This document shows positions 9,167 to 19,271 of a stretch of 64,000 nt of DNA, piece by piece (the stretch's first letter is position 1; the number at the start of each line of letters is the position of its first letter). Location of the stretch: contig WGMC01000031.1 of assembly GCA_016125265.1 (NCBI GenBank), positions 53,174 to 117,173 of the forward strand. The letters are read 5' to 3'. The DNA is from Planctomycetaceae bacterium. GTDB lineage: Bacteria > Planctomycetota > UBA1135 > GCA-002686595. A program made the translations under genes and the position numbers. The notes beneath the pieces are model-generated. The model saw nothing but the letters and a program-made list of their open reading frames with translations, was not told the origin of the DNA and made no database searches.

Positions 9167-10720
9167 TCAGGGGCGCAGCTTCAGCAGCAGGCCCGTGGAG
9201 AGCTCAAGCGGGAACGGCGCGGACGTCCCGGCGACCACCGACTGGAGCGGCAGAGTAATGCCCACGTAGGCGGGGTTGTTGGGAATCGGCACCGCGAAGG
9301 TGGACAGACCGCCGACCAGGCCCTGGTTCACGAGCACGGTGGGCGAGGGGAAGGGCGCGAGCAGCGACTCGCCGATGCCCGGCAACACGAAGCCGCAGCC
9401 CGCCACGTTGGTGCCCGGCAGACCGGTCACGAGCAACGCGATGCCGCTGTTGATCGCGCCGCTGTCGACGCGGCAGGAGTACACGGTTCCGACCTTGGGC
9501 ACCGCGGTCAAGGTGGTGAGCTCCGCCGGGTTGCTCGCGCAGCCGGGGACGGGGAGCACGGAGTCCGGGCAGCTTTGGTAGCGGGCGACGCGGTTGGCGA
9601 CCTTGCCGTCCGCCGTGGTGAAGTTGCCGCCGACCAGGAGCGACGCGCCGCCGCCGTCGTCGAAGGGGCGCAGGGCGAAGACCGTGGTGTTCAAGCCGGC
9701 GCCGAGGGCGCTCCAGTTGGCGCCGTCGAAGCGCGCGATGCGCGAGGCCGTCACGCCGCTGACGCTGGTGAAGTTACCACCCGCCACGAGCCAGCTCGCC
9801 GCGCCATCGTTGTACGACGTGAGCGACTCCACGGTGTTGTTCGCACCGCTGCCCAACGTCGACCACGAAGCCCCGTTCCAGCGCGCCAGGCGGTTCGCCG
9901 TCAAGCCGCCGGCCGTGGTGAACGTGCCACCGACGTACAGCTGGGGGCCAGTGCCCGCGTTGTGCACCGCGAGGGCCCTCACGGTGTTGTTGAGGCCCGA
10001 GCCGAGCGGCGACCAACTGAAGCCGTCCCAGCGCGCGATGCGGTTCGCCGGCAGGCCACCCGCGACCGTGAACTCGCCGGCCGCGTACAGCGCCGGCCCA
10101 AAGCCGGCGTCGTAGACGGCCAGGCAGCGAACGATGCCGTTGAGGCCCGCGCCGAGCGTGTGCCAAGCCGCGCCGTCCCAGCGCGCGATGCGGTTCGCCG
10201 GGTTGCCCCCGGCGGTGGTGAAGCTGCCCGCGACGTAGAGGCCGGCGAGCGGTCCGCTCGGGATGCTCGCCAGGTCGTAGACGGCCGCGTTGACGCCGCT
10301 GCCCAGGGCGCTCCAACTCGTGCCATTGAACGCCGCCACGCGGTTCACCGTGGTGCCCGCGGTGGTGAACTCACCACCCGCGTAGAGTTTGAGCCCGGTG
10401 CCGTCGTTGTGCTCGCGCAGGCGGTAGACGGCGTTGTTGGTGGTCGGCACGGACTCCCAGAACACGCCGTTCCAGCGGGACATGTAGTTCGCGGGAAGGC
10501 CGTCCGCGGTGGAGAAGGCGCCGGCAGCGAACAGTTCGGGACCGTTGCCGAGGTCTGCGGCCGCGAAGTCGTACACCGAGGAGTTGAACCCGGTGCCGAT
10601 GGTACTCCACTCGGGGAAACACTGGGCCTGGGCCGGGTTGTCGCTGAGGAGCAGGGCGAACGCCGCGGCCGCGGCGAGCACGGCCCTGGGTGCGCACGTG
10701 GTTTGCATGGAAGAGCGCAT
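9167..10720 (-). CDS. secreted propeller-like repeat protein (paralog 2 of 3)
   Basis: 517 residues with ATG at 10720; a second ATG four codons later is possible. AGGA about 9 nt upstream supports the start. The signal peptide (AVLAAAAAFALLLSDNPAQAQC) ends at the same AQC boundary as paralog 1. The body has about seven ~48-residue units (LFAAGAFSTADGLP, RIARWDGAAWHTLG and variants). The C-terminal domain begins near PVPGCASNPAEL and ends PLELSTGLLLKLRP, matching the layout of paralog 1. It lies 187 bp upstream of paralog 1 on the same strand. Function unknown; likely cell-surface or secreted. Confidence 0.8.
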   Translation of the reverse strand: MRSSMQTTCAPRAVLAAAAAFALLLSDNPAQAQCFPEWSTIGTGFNSSVYDFAAADLGNGPELFAAGAFSTADGLPANYMSRWNGVFWESVPTTNNAVYRLREHNDGTGLKLYAGGEFTTAGTTVNRVAAFNGTSWSALGSGVNAAVYDLASIPSGPLAGLYVAGSFTTAGGNPANRIARWDGAAWHTLGAGLNGIVRCLAVYDAGFGPALYAAGEFTVAGGLPANRIARWDGFSWSPLGSGLNNTVRALAVHNAGTGPQLYVGGTFTTAGGLTANRLARWNGASWSTLGSGANNTVESLTSYNDGAASWLVAGGNFTSVSGVTASRIARFDGANWSALGAGLNTTVFALRPFDDGGGASLLVGGNFTTADGKVANRVARYQSCPDSVLPVPGCASNPAELTTLTAVPKVGTVYSCRVDSGAINSGIALLVTGLPGTNVAGCGFVLPGIGESLLAPFPSPTVLVNQGLVGGLSTFAVPIPNNPAYVGITLPLQSVVAGTSAPFPLELSTGLLLKLRP

Positions 10721-10864
10721 GGGAGAGATTCCTAGAGCTGAGGACGGGTGGATTCGGGCCCGCCGCGTCGGTGCCGCGGGTACACCTCCCTACATGGGCG
10801 CGCCCACGCCGGCGTTACGGGGAATCTCCCAACCGTCGCTCGCGGCGCGCGGCCCGCGCGTTGC

Positions 10865-12448
10865 TCACCAACCCGGCGTGGCGACGAGCGCGCGCGTCAG
10901 ACCCGCCGTGCCCGCGCTCGGGCGCAGAATCAGCGCCTGGAATGCGATCGGGTTGCCGAGGAGAGCGGGCAGGTTTGGCAGAGGCAGGTTCCAGCGCACG
11001 AGGTACGTCTCCGGCGCGAACCCGTAGAAACCGGCCTGGGAGGGCGGCAATCCCGCGCCGCCGAGGAGCAACCCCTTCAGCAAGAGCGGGCCCACGCCGG
11101 CGATGGGCACCCCACAGCCCGAGGGACCCAGCTCCAGCGCCACTGCGGCGTAGAGCCGCACGGTCGAGAGGAAGTCGAGGAACGGCAGCGGCAACGCCAC
11201 TTGGAACTCCGCGCCGACCTGGGGCACGTCGTACCACGTGCCGAGCGGCGCGGGGTCCTCGTCGCAGCCGTGCACGATCGACGTGGCGGGCGCCGCCGGC
11301 TCGCACGGCGCGATGCGCGCCAGACCGCCGAGGGGACTGCCAGCGCTCGTGAGGCCGTCGCCCGCGACGAACAGCCATTCGATGCCGCCCAAGGACGCGG
11401 CGCACAGCGCGCGCGGTGCGCCGCCGAGGCCGGCGCCCACCGGCAAGAACGCGTCGACGGACTCACCCTCGACCCACGCGGTCGCACGCGCGGCTACCCG
11501 CGACGTCTCGAACCAAGTCCCGTTGGCGTGGGTGAACGTACCGGCGGCGACGAGCACCGGCCCGGCGGGCCCGTTCCACGGCGCAAGGGCCGAGATGGCG
11601 TGGCTGGTGCCGGGGCTCGCGACCGCCAGGTTCGGCACGGCCGCTTCGATTCCCGCGGCGGTCACGCGCGAGAGCGGATCTCCCTGCGCCACCGGGAACG
11701 CCTGCGGCCCGGGCGCGATCCAACCCTCCGCACCGAGGTACAAGGCGGGGTCGCCGGGCAGTTGTGCAAAGCGCCCGGGCACCGCGAGGCTGTGGAAGGT
11801 GTGCAGCGCGATCGCGCCACCCGACCAGCGCAGAACGGAGAAACTGTCCGCGATCCAGACCTCGGGACCGGCTCCCGCGTCGTGCACGGCCAGGGAGCAC
11901 GGCAACGACGTGCCGGGGAACGTGTGCGCGCTCCAGGTGGCGCCGTCGTAGACCGCCAGGCACTGGTCGCCGGGCGGATCGGTGCGCCCGCCGACCACGA
12001 GCCTTGGGCCGAACGGTGTGTCGTAGTGCACGGCCGCGCTCGGGCGGATGCCGAGGCCCGCCGCGGGGGCGCTCCACTGCATGCCGTCCCAGAAGGCGAG
12101 CCCCGGTGCAGCGACCCCGCCCGCGGACGTGAAGTCGCCGAACACGACGAGTTGTTCCCCCGCGCCCAGGTCCGTGTGCGCGAAGCCGTGCACGGGGCCG
12201 TTGGTGCCGGCGCCGAGCGGGGACCAGAGCGCCCCGTCGAAGCGCGCTACGTTGCGCGCGAAGCCGCCGCCCGCGGAACTGAAGCTGCCGCCCGCGAACA
12301 GCGCCTCCGCGCCGCCAGCGCCGTGGGCGAACAGCGCGAGGATCGAGCCGTCCGGGCCCTGGGGCACAGTCGCCCACTGGCACGCGGCGCCGCTCCCCTG
12401 GGGACCGAGGAGAGGCAACAACCCGACGGCCAACGCGCAAATTCCCAT
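10865..12448 (-). CDS. secreted propeller-like repeat protein (paralog 3, divergent)
   Basis: 527 residues from the ATG at 12448, with AGGA about 9 nt upstream. The longer open frame running to 13471 is shadow sequence over the next gene. A signal peptide (MGICALAVGLLPLLGPQGSGAAC) leads to units related to paralogs 1 and 2 but more diverged (LFAGGSFSSAGGGFARNV, RFDGALWSPLG). The C-terminal domain includes IVHGCDEDPAPLGTW and a strand-rich ending. The looser repeats suggest an older duplication. No catalytic signature is visible. Confidence 0.75.
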   Translation of the reverse strand: MGICALAVGLLPLLGPQGSGAACQWATVPQGPDGSILALFAHGAGGAEALFAGGSFSSAGGGFARNVARFDGALWSPLGAGTNGPVHGFAHTDLGAGEQLVVFGDFTSAGGVAAPGLAFWDGMQWSAPAAGLGIRPSAAVHYDTPFGPRLVVGGRTDPPGDQCLAVYDGATWSAHTFPGTSLPCSLAVHDAGAGPEVWIADSFSVLRWSGGAIALHTFHSLAVPGRFAQLPGDPALYLGAEGWIAPGPQAFPVAQGDPLSRVTAAGIEAAVPNLAVASPGTSHAISALAPWNGPAGPVLVAAGTFTHANGTWFETSRVAARATAWVEGESVDAFLPVGAGLGGAPRALCAASLGGIEWLFVAGDGLTSAGSPLGGLARIAPCEPAAPATSIVHGCDEDPAPLGTWYDVPQVGAEFQVALPLPFLDFLSTVRLYAAVALELGPSGCGVPIAGVGPLLLKGLLLGGAGLPPSQAGFYGFAPETYLVRWNLPLPNLPALLGNPIAFQALILRPSAGTAGLTRALVATPGW

Positions 12449-12516
12449 ACCGCCGATCCTGTAGGTTCCGGCCAGGCTCCGCAAGGGTCGGCCCTCGCGG
12501 CGGTTACTGTCGACTC

Positions 12517-13200
12517 TCAAGCCGCCGGGCGGGGCGCGTCGCGGGGCGGCGGCTGCGTGGGGTCCGCCCCGGTCGGGGCGGGTGCGACGAGCGCGAGCTG
12601 GGGCGCGTCCTCGGCGGCCTCCAACCTGCCGTAGTGCAGCGCCAGTTCGGCCCGCGCGAGCGCTCGTTCGAGGGCCAGGTTGATGGGCTGCAGTTCGCCC
12701 GCCGAACCCGAGGCCGCGTCGGCCAGGCCGTAGTCGGAGTAGAACACCGCCGGTCCGCCCGCGGCGACGTCGCGCTCCGCTCGCGCCACGGCGAGGGGGT
12801 CGGCGGCGCGCAGGGTGCGGCAGGTCACGAGTTCGGGCCTCCCGTCCGCATCCCGCCTGGCCGCAAACGCAAACAGGCGGCAGATCGACGGGCGGTCCTC
12901 GTACGCGCTGCAGCGGCCGCCGGTCGAGCTGTTCGGCTCCGGCACGAACAACGCACAACGCCGGTCGCCCGCGGCCTCGCGCTGGGCGAGCGCCGCGCGC
13001 AGGTCCGCCGACTCGCCGCGCGCCAAGAGCCGCGCCACGAGCGGCGCCAACTCGGCCTCCGAGGTCTCGACTTCGGCGGAATGGCAACACGCGCCGCAGC
13101 CGGGTGGGCAGGCCATCGCATGGCGCTCCGAAAGCGCCCGGGTGCCGCGGTCGATCGACGCAAAACGCTCCAGAAGGAGCGCGAGGGTTTCTGGCGACAT
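12517..13200 (-). CDS. YkgJ-family cysteine cluster protein
   Basis: 227 residues from the ATG at 13200. The N-terminal motif CPPGCGACCHS and later cysteines (GGRCSAYEDRPSICRLF, LVTCRTL) match the CxxC-rich metal-binding signature of the YkgJ / UPF0153 group, thought to bind zinc or an Fe-S cluster. The biochemical role of the family is unsettled. It is the last gene of a minus-strand run after the sulfatase-like, radical SAM and DUF4863 genes. A 90-bp gap separates it from the sulfatase-like gene. Confidence 0.8.
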   Translation of the reverse strand: MSPETLALLLERFASIDRGTRALSERHAMACPPGCGACCHSAEVETSEAELAPLVARLLARGESADLRAALAQREAAGDRRCALFVPEPNSSTGGRCSAYEDRPSICRLFAFAARRDADGRPELVTCRTLRAADPLAVARAERDVAAGGPAVFYSDYGLADAASGSAGELQPINLALERALARAELALHYGRLEAAEDAPQLALVAPAPTGADPTQPPPRDAPRPAA

Positions 13201-13290
13201 GGGGTTGGCGGTGGGCCGGTTCCGCCGGTCGCCACACGCCTCGTCGGGCCGCCGGGAGCCACTCCCACGTGCCACTTGGCGGACGTAGTT

Positions 13291-14805
13291 CTACGGCCGC
13301 TTGGGCGGCGGCTGCAAGGGGGGCGGCTCGGCGGGCGGCTTGGCGGGCGGCGCCGTTTCCTCCCCACCCGGCGACGGGAAGTACCCGATCGCGCCCAGGT
13401 GGGCCTGCTCTTCCGCGGTCAACTCGACGCGGTTCCTGGCGCCCACCGAGTGGGGGCGCCACCTTTGCCACCAGTCTTCGAGGGCGCCGCGCAGGGGCGC
13501 CAACTCGCCCGGTCGGCTACCGGCGAGGTCGTGCTGCTCCCCCGGATCCGAGGCCAGGTCGTAGAGCTGCCAGCGCCGCGTCCCGGCGTGGTAGATCGCC
13601 TTGCGGTCGCCTTGGCGCAGCGCGGTGTAGGGCGCCGGTCCGGCCGTTCGTGTGACGATCGGAGGGCCCCCGCGTGTCACTTGGCCGCCCTGCACCGAAC
13701 GGCCGTCGAGGAGCGGCACGAGCGATTGTGCGCTGCGCGAATCCCGTCCGCCGAGCCCGAACAGTTCGACTAGCGTCGGTGTCATATCCACCAGGCTGAT
13801 CGGCGCGGCGACGCGCCGGCCCGCGAGGGCGCCTCCCGCAAAACCGCGCGGCGCACGCAGCACGAGCGGCACGTGCACCATGGGTTCCACCACGAGGCGG
13901 CTGTGCTGGAAGTAGCCGTGTTCGCCAAAGGCCTCGCCGTGGTCGCTCAAGACGATCCACAGCGTGCGCTCGAGCCGGCCTTCCCGTTCGAGCAGCGCGC
14001 CAAAACGCGCCAGCACACTGTCGGCGTACCGCAGGGAGCTGTCGTAGAGGTCGACGATCGCCTGCATCTCCGCGGGCGCAGCGCGGCGCGAGCCGAAGGT
14101 CAGCGGCGTCAAGTTGTCGATGCTGCCGAGGCTGCCGTCGGCGAGCTCGGGCGCGAACAGCCGCCGGAACTCGGGCGGCGGGTCGTACGGCGCGTGCGGC
14201 GGCATCAGGTGCACGTAGTGGAACGCGGGCCGCGGGTCGTCCGACAGAAGGTGCTGCTCCACCTCGCGGATCAGCTCCGCGGGCACCGTGTGGTGGGCGG
14301 TCCGGCCGACCATGGGGTCGTGCCAGCCGAAGCTCTCGAAGCCGCGCGCGAATCCGTAGCGGCTGTGCACGTGGGCGTTGCTGGACACACCGTGGGTGCG
14401 GTATCCGGCGGCGGCGAAGCGCTCGGCCAGGGTTTCGAGCGCGCCGGGCAACACGTCTCCGGCGTGCAGCACCTGGTGCACGTCGGGGTGTTCGCCCGTG
14501 AATAGGGACGCCACGGACGCGAGTGTGTACGGCGCCGCTGCGGTGACCTCGTCGAAACGCGTCCCGGCGGCTGCCAGTTGGTCGAGGAACGGCGTGGTGG
14601 CGCGCTCCGCGCCGTACGCGCCGATGCGATCGGCGGCGGCCGCGTCGATCAGGGTCACGAAGAGGTCGAGGCCGCGGGCGCTGCCGACGAGCGGCGTCCG
14701 GTCGGCGCACGCGAGGGGCAGCAACACGAGACCCGCGGCGGCGAGCAGCGCGAACGCGGCCCCCGCCCACTCCGCCACCCTCGCCTCGACGTTGGCTCGC
14801 CCCAT
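13291..14805 (-). CDS. membrane-anchored sulfatase-superfamily protein without a formylglycine Cys
   Basis: 504 residues from the ATG at 14805; a TTG two codons upstream is also open. One N-terminal membrane or signal segment precedes the alkaline-phosphatase-superfamily core: metal-site region FVTLIDAAAADRIGAYG, nucleophile region PYTLASVASLFTGEHP, HYVHLMPPHAPYDPP and SDHGEAFGEHG. Thr stands where true sulfatases have the Cys or Ser converted to formylglycine (CxPSR). The protein may therefore be a phosphodiesterase, a phosphotransferase or an inactive relative. The C-terminus is Pro-rich (KPPAEPPPLQPPPKRP). The start is 10 bp from the radical SAM stop, indicating one operon. Confidence 0.75.
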   Translation of the reverse strand: MGRANVEARVAEWAGAAFALLAAAGLVLLPLACADRTPLVGSARGLDLFVTLIDAAAADRIGAYGAERATTPFLDQLAAAGTRFDEVTAAAPYTLASVASLFTGEHPDVHQVLHAGDVLPGALETLAERFAAAGYRTHGVSSNAHVHSRYGFARGFESFGWHDPMVGRTAHHTVPAELIREVEQHLLSDDPRPAFHYVHLMPPHAPYDPPPEFRRLFAPELADGSLGSIDNLTPLTFGSRRAAPAEMQAIVDLYDSSLRYADSVLARFGALLEREGRLERTLWIVLSDHGEAFGEHGYFQHSRLVVEPMVHVPLVLRAPRGFAGGALAGRRVAAPISLVDMTPTLVELFGLGGRDSRSAQSLVPLLDGRSVQGGQVTRGGPPIVTRTAGPAPYTALRQGDRKAIYHAGTRRWQLYDLASDPGEQHDLAGSRPGELAPLRGALEDWWQRWRPHSVGARNRVELTAEEQAHLGAIGYFPSPGGEETAPPAKPPAEPPPLQPPPKRP

Positions 14806-14815
14806 CGCCAAAAGC

Positions 14816-15976
14816 CTAACCGTCGCCGGTCCCGGGGCCGAACAGCTCGCCTGGGCCGCCGCGGGAACGCAGCGCCGGCGCGGGGCGGTGCTCGCCCTGG
14901 GCCAGCGGCAGGTTCGGCGACGTCACCTCGCCGGTGCTCAGTCCCAGGCGGCGCGAGTGCAGGAGGAACAGCGCGCGCGCCGCCTCGTAACGCGCACCCC
15001 GTCCGCCCATGCGCGCCCCGAACTGCGACTCGTTGCGCTTGCCGCCGCGCAGTTCCTCCTGGGCGTGCAGCACCTTCGCCGCGCGGCCGGGGAAGGCGAT
15101 GCCAAGGCGCTCTTCGAACACAGTGGCGACCTCCTTCGGCAACCGCAGGGGCACGTGGAACGCGTGGCTCGCGCCCGCGGCCGCGGCGCGTTCGAGCACC
15201 GCGGGCACGCCGCTGTCCGTGAGGCCGAGGATGAGCGGCGCCACCGCGACCCCGCACGGAATGCCCGCGGCCGCCAGTTGGCGCAGGGTCTCGAAACGGG
15301 CCGTAGGCGGCGGGGCACCGGGTTCGAGGAGCCGCGCAATGGACTCGTCGCCGGTCGGGATGCTGACGTGCACCAGCGCGCCGGGTCCGCGCGCCAACCG
15401 GGTGAGGAGATCGATGTCGCGCCGCACCAACGACCCCTTGGTGATCAACACCACCGGCGTGTCGGCGGCGAGCAGCACCTCGAGGCACTTGCGCGTCAGG
15501 CCGTAGTGGGCCTCGAGCGGTTGGTAGGGGTCCGTGTTGCCGGAGAAGCACACCACCTCGCGCTTCCAACTGCGCCGCGCCACTTCGCGCGCCAGCACCT
15601 CGGGCGCGTTGGTCTTGACGACGATGCGTGTATCGAAGTCGGTGCCCGCGCCGAATCCCAGCCAGGTGTGTGTCGGCCGCGCGTAGCAGTAGGCACACGC
15701 GTGGGTGCAACCGCGGTAGGGATTCGCGCTGAAGCGGAACGGGATGTCGGGGCTGTCGTTCGCCGAAAGCAGCGAGCGCGCCTCTTCGAGGTGCACACGC
15801 AGTTCCGCGGCCTCTGGCACCCCGAGCCACTCCACGTGGCTGCCGAGCCACGGGTTCGGCGGGTTGGACTCCGCCCGCAGGCCCTCGCGCAGTGCGCGCA
15901 GGCGCGCCCGCTCCTTCGAGGCGCCAAAGGTCGCCTCTTCGGGCCGTTCGGAGGAGTTGCCGCTCCCGCCGTTCAG
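14816..15976 (-). CDS. SplB-like radical SAM protein (PA0069-type)
   Basis: About 386 residues. The iron-sulfur motif is CTHACAYCYAR (CxxxCxxC), preceded by FRFSANPYRGCTH. The upstream NPPNPW segment and downstream VVCFSGNTDPYQPLE and VLITKGSLVRRDIDLL are typical of the PA0069 family, which is related to spore photoproduct lyase; its substrate is not established. No ATG, GTG or TTG lies in frame between the NPPNPW segment and the upstream gene's coding region. A CTG at 15976 overlaps the upstream TGA stop and is the most economical start, so initiation may be non-canonical or reinitiated. Confidence 0.75.
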   Translation of the reverse strand: MNGGSGNSSERPEEATFGASKERARLRALREGLRAESNPPNPWLGSHVEWLGVPEAAELRVHLEEARSLLSANDSPDIPFRFSANPYRGCTHACAYCYARPTHTWLGFGAGTDFDTRIVVKTNAPEVLAREVARRSWKREVVCFSGNTDPYQPLEAHYGLTRKCLEVLLAADTPVVLITKGSLVRRDIDLLTRLARGPGALVHVSIPTGDESIARLLEPGAPPPTARFETLRQLAAAGIPCGVAVAPLILGLTDSGVPAVLERAAAAGASHAFHVPLRLPKEVATVFEERLGIAFPGRAAKVLHAQEELRGGKRNESQFGARMGGRGARYEAARALFLLHSRRLGLSTGEVTSPNLPLAQGEHRPAPALRSRGGPGELFGPGTGDG

Positions 15977-16425
15977 GTCAAGAACTCCATCGCGCCGCCC
16001 GGCAGCAGGTACACGATCAACATCTCGCCCCCGGAGACCGTGGGTGCGTGGCGCGAGTCCGCTCCGTAGACGACCCAACCCGCGGGCCTGCCGTCGAAGC
16101 GCGGATCGCCGGAGAGCGGGATGCAGTAGTCGATCTCGCCGTTCGGATGGCGGTGCATGGGGCCTACGCCGTTCATGTGCACGACGTCGATCGAGAAGCC
16201 GCTGGATTGCTCGGTGGCCTTCGCGACGCGGCCCCACTTCACGGGCATCTCGCCGCGGTTCGCGATGGCGCCCGTCGCGAGCAGTTTGCGCAGCTCGTCC
16301 GCGAGGCGCGCCGCGACCGGGCCCGCGGGGTCCAGCCGCCGGACGAGCTCCCGCTCCGCGGCGGCGGGGTCGGCCAGGTCCACGCCGCGGGCGGCTTCGA
16401 TCAGGGGCAAGAAGGTTTCGATCAC
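15973..16425 (-). CDS. DUF4863 / 4-hydroxylaminobenzoate lyase-like protein
   Basis: 150 residues, GTG start at 16425. The sequence has a helical N-terminal half and a cupin-like C-terminal half (MHRHPNGEIDYCIPLSGDP, WVVYGADSRHAPTVSGGEM). This matches the DUF4863/PnbB family, whose characterised member converts 4-hydroxylaminobenzoate to protocatechuate in nitroarene degradation. No other nitroarene genes are nearby, so the native substrate is uncertain. It heads a minus-strand operon and overlaps the radical SAM gene by a CTGA junction. Confidence 0.65.
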   Translation of the reverse strand: MIETFLPLIEAARGVDLADPAAAERELVRRLDPAGPVAARLADELRKLLATGAIANRGEMPVKWGRVAKATEQSSGFSIDVVHMNGVGPMHRHPNGEIDYCIPLSGDPRFDGRPAGWVVYGADSRHAPTVSGGEMLIVYLLPGGAMEFLT

Positions 16426-16584
16426 GGGAGCAAGAAGGAAGGGGGTCGTGGGGTCGGATGGGGAGCCGAAGAGGGTACCCCGTGGGACCGCTCGGGCGGT
16501 CCGCACAGGGATGGCCGAGCCTTGGCCTCGCCGCGCGATCGCAGGGATCGGCCCGCGGCGCCCCGCGGGTAGGATCCGCGGTCC

Positions 16585-18840
16585 ATGTCGTCCCGGCTCC
16601 GTCTGCTCGCTTTGGTGCTCGTGTCCGCCGCCTGGGTGGCCACGGCCTACGAGCCCCTCGTGCGAGCGGGGTTCACCGGCGGGGACCTCGAACGCCTCGC
16701 CCGGGCCGGGGGCTGGCACCTGCCGTCCCTGCCCAGCGAACCCGAGCGCCGCGGGCGCCAGAGCGAACTGTCCGAACCCGCCCGGGCGCCGATCGAGTTC
16801 GACGGACGCGAGCTGTTGCGTGTGGCGGGGCCAGAGGGTTCGTTCCTGGCGGGGTACTCCCTCGCCACGTCGCATTGGCTGTGGGGGAGCGGCGTCGGCC
16901 GCGTGGATCCGGCGCTGCCGTACCGCGCGGAGAACCTGGCGCTCCTGCTCGCGGCCGCCGCGGGCCTGGGCCAGTGTGTGCGCCGTTTGCTGATGCCCTG
17001 GACAGGCAGCGAGCAGGCTCGCCTCGGGGGCTGGGCCGCGGGGCTGGTGTTCGCCGTGCACCCGGCGTGCGTGGCGAGTGTGGCGAGCCTCGAGGGCCGC
17101 GCGGACCTCCTGGCACTCGCGTTCAGCACGTGGAGCGCGGTCCACTTCCTGCGCGCGCGCCAGGAGCGGCTGGCCGGGCCCATGCTCGTGTCGATAGCGC
17201 TCGCGGTGTTCGCGGCGTTTTCCGGCGAGCTCGCCTTCGGGCTGCCGTTTGCGCTGGCGCTGGCCGAGGGCCTCTCCGCCCACCGCTACCGCCCCAAACA
17301 CCGGCGCCTGCGCACCGCGCTCAATACGTTCGCTGTGTTCTTCGGCGTGACCGTGCTCAACGGCGTAGCGATCGCGTCGGTGACGGGGCACTCCTATCTG
17401 CCTGAAGTGGCGCTCGGGCTCGTGCGCCTCTACGAAACGGGCGGGGTGCTCGACGCACTGACGTGGTTGCCCGAGAAGATCGGCCTCGTGCTGCTGCCGG
17501 CCAATCCGCGCGTGCTCGGGGTGTTGGGGTTCGTGCTTTCGGGTGTGTTGCTGCTGGCGGCGTTGCAGCCGGCGCTCTTTGCGGCACGCTCTGCGCCGAG
17601 GTTGTGGGGCGGAGTGCTCCTCTGGTGGGTGCTCGCGTTTGCGTTTGCGCTGCTTTTCGGCGTGGATCGCAACGTGGACCCGGCGCGCCTCGCGGGCGCC
17701 CGCGAGCTCCTTCCCGCGGCATTCGTGGCCGCCGGGGGCCTCGGCTCCGCGGCCACGGCGATGGGGGGTGTGCGCCGCTGGTTGCTGCCGGCCGGGTTGA
17801 CGTTCGGGCTGGCGGTGCTCGCCAACGCCAATGCGCAGCCGTGGGCGGAGGCGTCGCGCGCACTCGAGGAACTGCGCGCCGACGTGCGCGCGGCGCGCGA
17901 GGAACACGGCCGCGACGCGGCGCTGCTGCTCCTGGATCCGCCCCGCGACGTCGGCGGCATCGATCCCCTCGGGCCGGGATTGCCTTGGCTCTTGCACCCC
18001 GTGTTCGCCGGTGTGGAGGGCGAGAGCGAGCCCCTCCACGTGCGCGAGTTGAGCCAAGCGGCCTTCCTGAGCCTGTTGCGCCAACCGGAGGCCCGCGAGC
18101 TCTTCGCCGAGCCGACTGTGGTGCTCTACCCGCGCGCCGCGGTCCTCGGCGCCGATGGCTGGGCCACCGGCCGGGGCCGCGGCGCGGTGCGGTTGCTCGG
18201 CCCCGTGCCGGGCGCCGGACCGACGGGTTGGATGGGTTCCGTGCGCTCGCCGGAGCTGGACGTGGATCCGCTCGAATGGGGCGCCCTGCGCGCGGTGTTG
18301 CCGCCCAGCGCGGTTGGCTTCGAACCGGCGCTGGTGCGCTGGTCGGCGTCCGCGCCGCTCGCCGAGGGCGCCGCCTTGGGCGTGTGGAGCAGTGCCGCGG
18401 GCCGGCGTGTCGGGTGGTTCGACCTCTCGAGCAGTCTCGCCTGGCGCCTGGGCCGCCGCGTCACGGGGCTCGAGTTCAGCGGTGAACTCCTGGAGCTCGA
18501 GCGCGCCGAGTTGGAGCGCGCCGAACTGGTGCGCGACCTGCAGGGGTTCGCAGAGCTCGGGGATCCCCGCAGGGATGGCGCGGATTGGCACTTCGAAGGG
18601 CTCGCCGCGCCGATCGGACTGCCCCCGGGCGAAACGACTTGGCGCCTCCTCTTGCTCTGCCCGAACGATTGGCGTTTCGGTCAGGTCGCCGTGCAGGTCG
18701 AGCCCAACGGCGTGTTGGTCGCACGCGGCGCCCAAACGCTGGCGCAGGAAATCTCCGAGCGCGGATCCAAACCGCTGGTGGTGGAGCTCGAACTCCTCGT
18801 CGGCGATCTGGTCGTGCAGCGCGGCACACTGCGCCGCTGA
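16585..18840 (+). CDS. polytopic membrane protein, TMTC/GT-C-like
   Basis: 751 residues. The first ~450 hold about ten hydrophobic segments. The segment [21 protein letters not shown] matches the HP...GRADLL signature of TMTC-like O-mannosyltransferases and other GT-C glycosyltransferase-like proteins. The C-terminal ~300 residues form a soluble, probably extracytoplasmic domain. An early acidic Asp-rich catalytic loop is not clear, so enzymatic activity is unproven. It is divergent from the DUF4863 operon (160-bp gap) and followed after 65 bp by queF. Confidence 0.65.
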   Translation: MSSRLRLLALVLVSAAWVATAYEPLVRAGFTGGDLERLARAGGWHLPSLPSEPERRGRQSELSEPARAPIEFDGRELLRVAGPEGSFLAGYSLATSHWLWGSGVGRVDPALPYRAENLALLLAAAAGLGQCVRRLLMPWTGSEQARLGGWAAGLVFAVHPACVASVASLEGRADLLALAFSTWSAVHFLRARQERLAGPMLVSIALAVFAAFSGELAFGLPFALALAEGLSAHRYRPKHRRLRTALNTFAVFFGVTVLNGVAIASVTGHSYLPEVALGLVRLYETGGVLDALTWLPEKIGLVLLPANPRVLGVLGFVLSGVLLLAALQPALFAARSAPRLWGGVLLWWVLAFAFALLFGVDRNVDPARLAGARELLPAAFVAAGGLGSAATAMGGVRRWLLPAGLTFGLAVLANANAQPWAEASRALEELRADVRAAREEHGRDAALLLLDPPRDVGGIDPLGPGLPWLLHPVFAGVEGESEPLHVRELSQAAFLSLLRQPEARELFAEPTVVLYPRAAVLGADGWATGRGRGAVRLLGPVPGAGPTGWMGSVRSPELDVDPLEWGALRAVLPPSAVGFEPALVRWSASAPLAEGAALGVWSSAAGRRVGWFDLSSSLAWRLGRRVTGLEFSGELLELERAELERAELVRDLQGFAELGDPRRDGADWHFEGLAAPIGLPPGETTWRLLLLCPNDWRFGQVAVQVEPNGVLVARGAQTLAQEISERGSKPLVVELELLVGDLVVQRGTLRR

Positions 18841-18905
18841 ACGACCGCCGCGTCCGCCGTGCGACTTCCACCGGTTCCTCTTTGCGAGCGAATTCGAGCC
18901 TCCCT

Positions 18906-19271
18906 ATGACGACGTCCCCGAGCAAACACCTCGAGACCTTCCCGAACCCGCGCCCTGGCCGCGAGTACCAGATCCACTTCGAGGCGCCCGAGTTCACGTG
19001 CCTGTGCCCGAAAACCGGCCAACCGGATTTCGCCACGATCCGCATCCGCTACGCGCCGGCGGATCTCTGCGTGGAGCTCAAGAGCCTCAAGCTCTACCTC
19101 TGGTCGTTCCGCGACGAAGGCCACTTCCACGAGGACGTGACCAACCGCCTGCTCGACGACCTGGTGGCGGCGACGTCGCCGCGCTGGATGGAGGTGGTCG
19201 GCGACTTCTACGTGCGCGGCGGCATCCACACGGTGGTCACGGTGCGCCACGGCGCGGTGCCACCCCCGTAG
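18906..19271 (+). CDS. queF: NADPH-dependent 7-cyano-7-deazaguanine reductase QueF (short form)
   Basis: 121 residues. QueF reduces preQ0 to preQ1 in queuosine biosynthesis in the cytoplasm. The sequence carries the catalytic cysteine in CPKTGQPDF (Cys34), the [21 protein letters not shown] signature split across two adjoining motifs, and a C-terminal GGIHTVV. Its length fits the single-domain YkvM-type enzyme (around 120-165 residues), as opposed to the long E. coli type. No other queuosine genes and no preQ1 riboswitch were seen nearby. Confidence 0.92.
   Translation: MTTSPSKHLETFPNPRPGREYQIHFEAPEFTCLCPKTGQPDFATIRIRYAPADLCVELKSLKLYLWSFRDEGHFHEDVTNRLLDDLVAATSPRWMEVVGDFYVRGGIHTVVTVRHGAVPPP

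Noticed and set aside
12449..13471. N-terminal extension of the third repeat protein to 868 residues
   Set aside because: The extension overlaps the YkgJ-type gene on the same strand in another frame and is low-complexity; a signal peptide and ribosome site mark the start at 12448.
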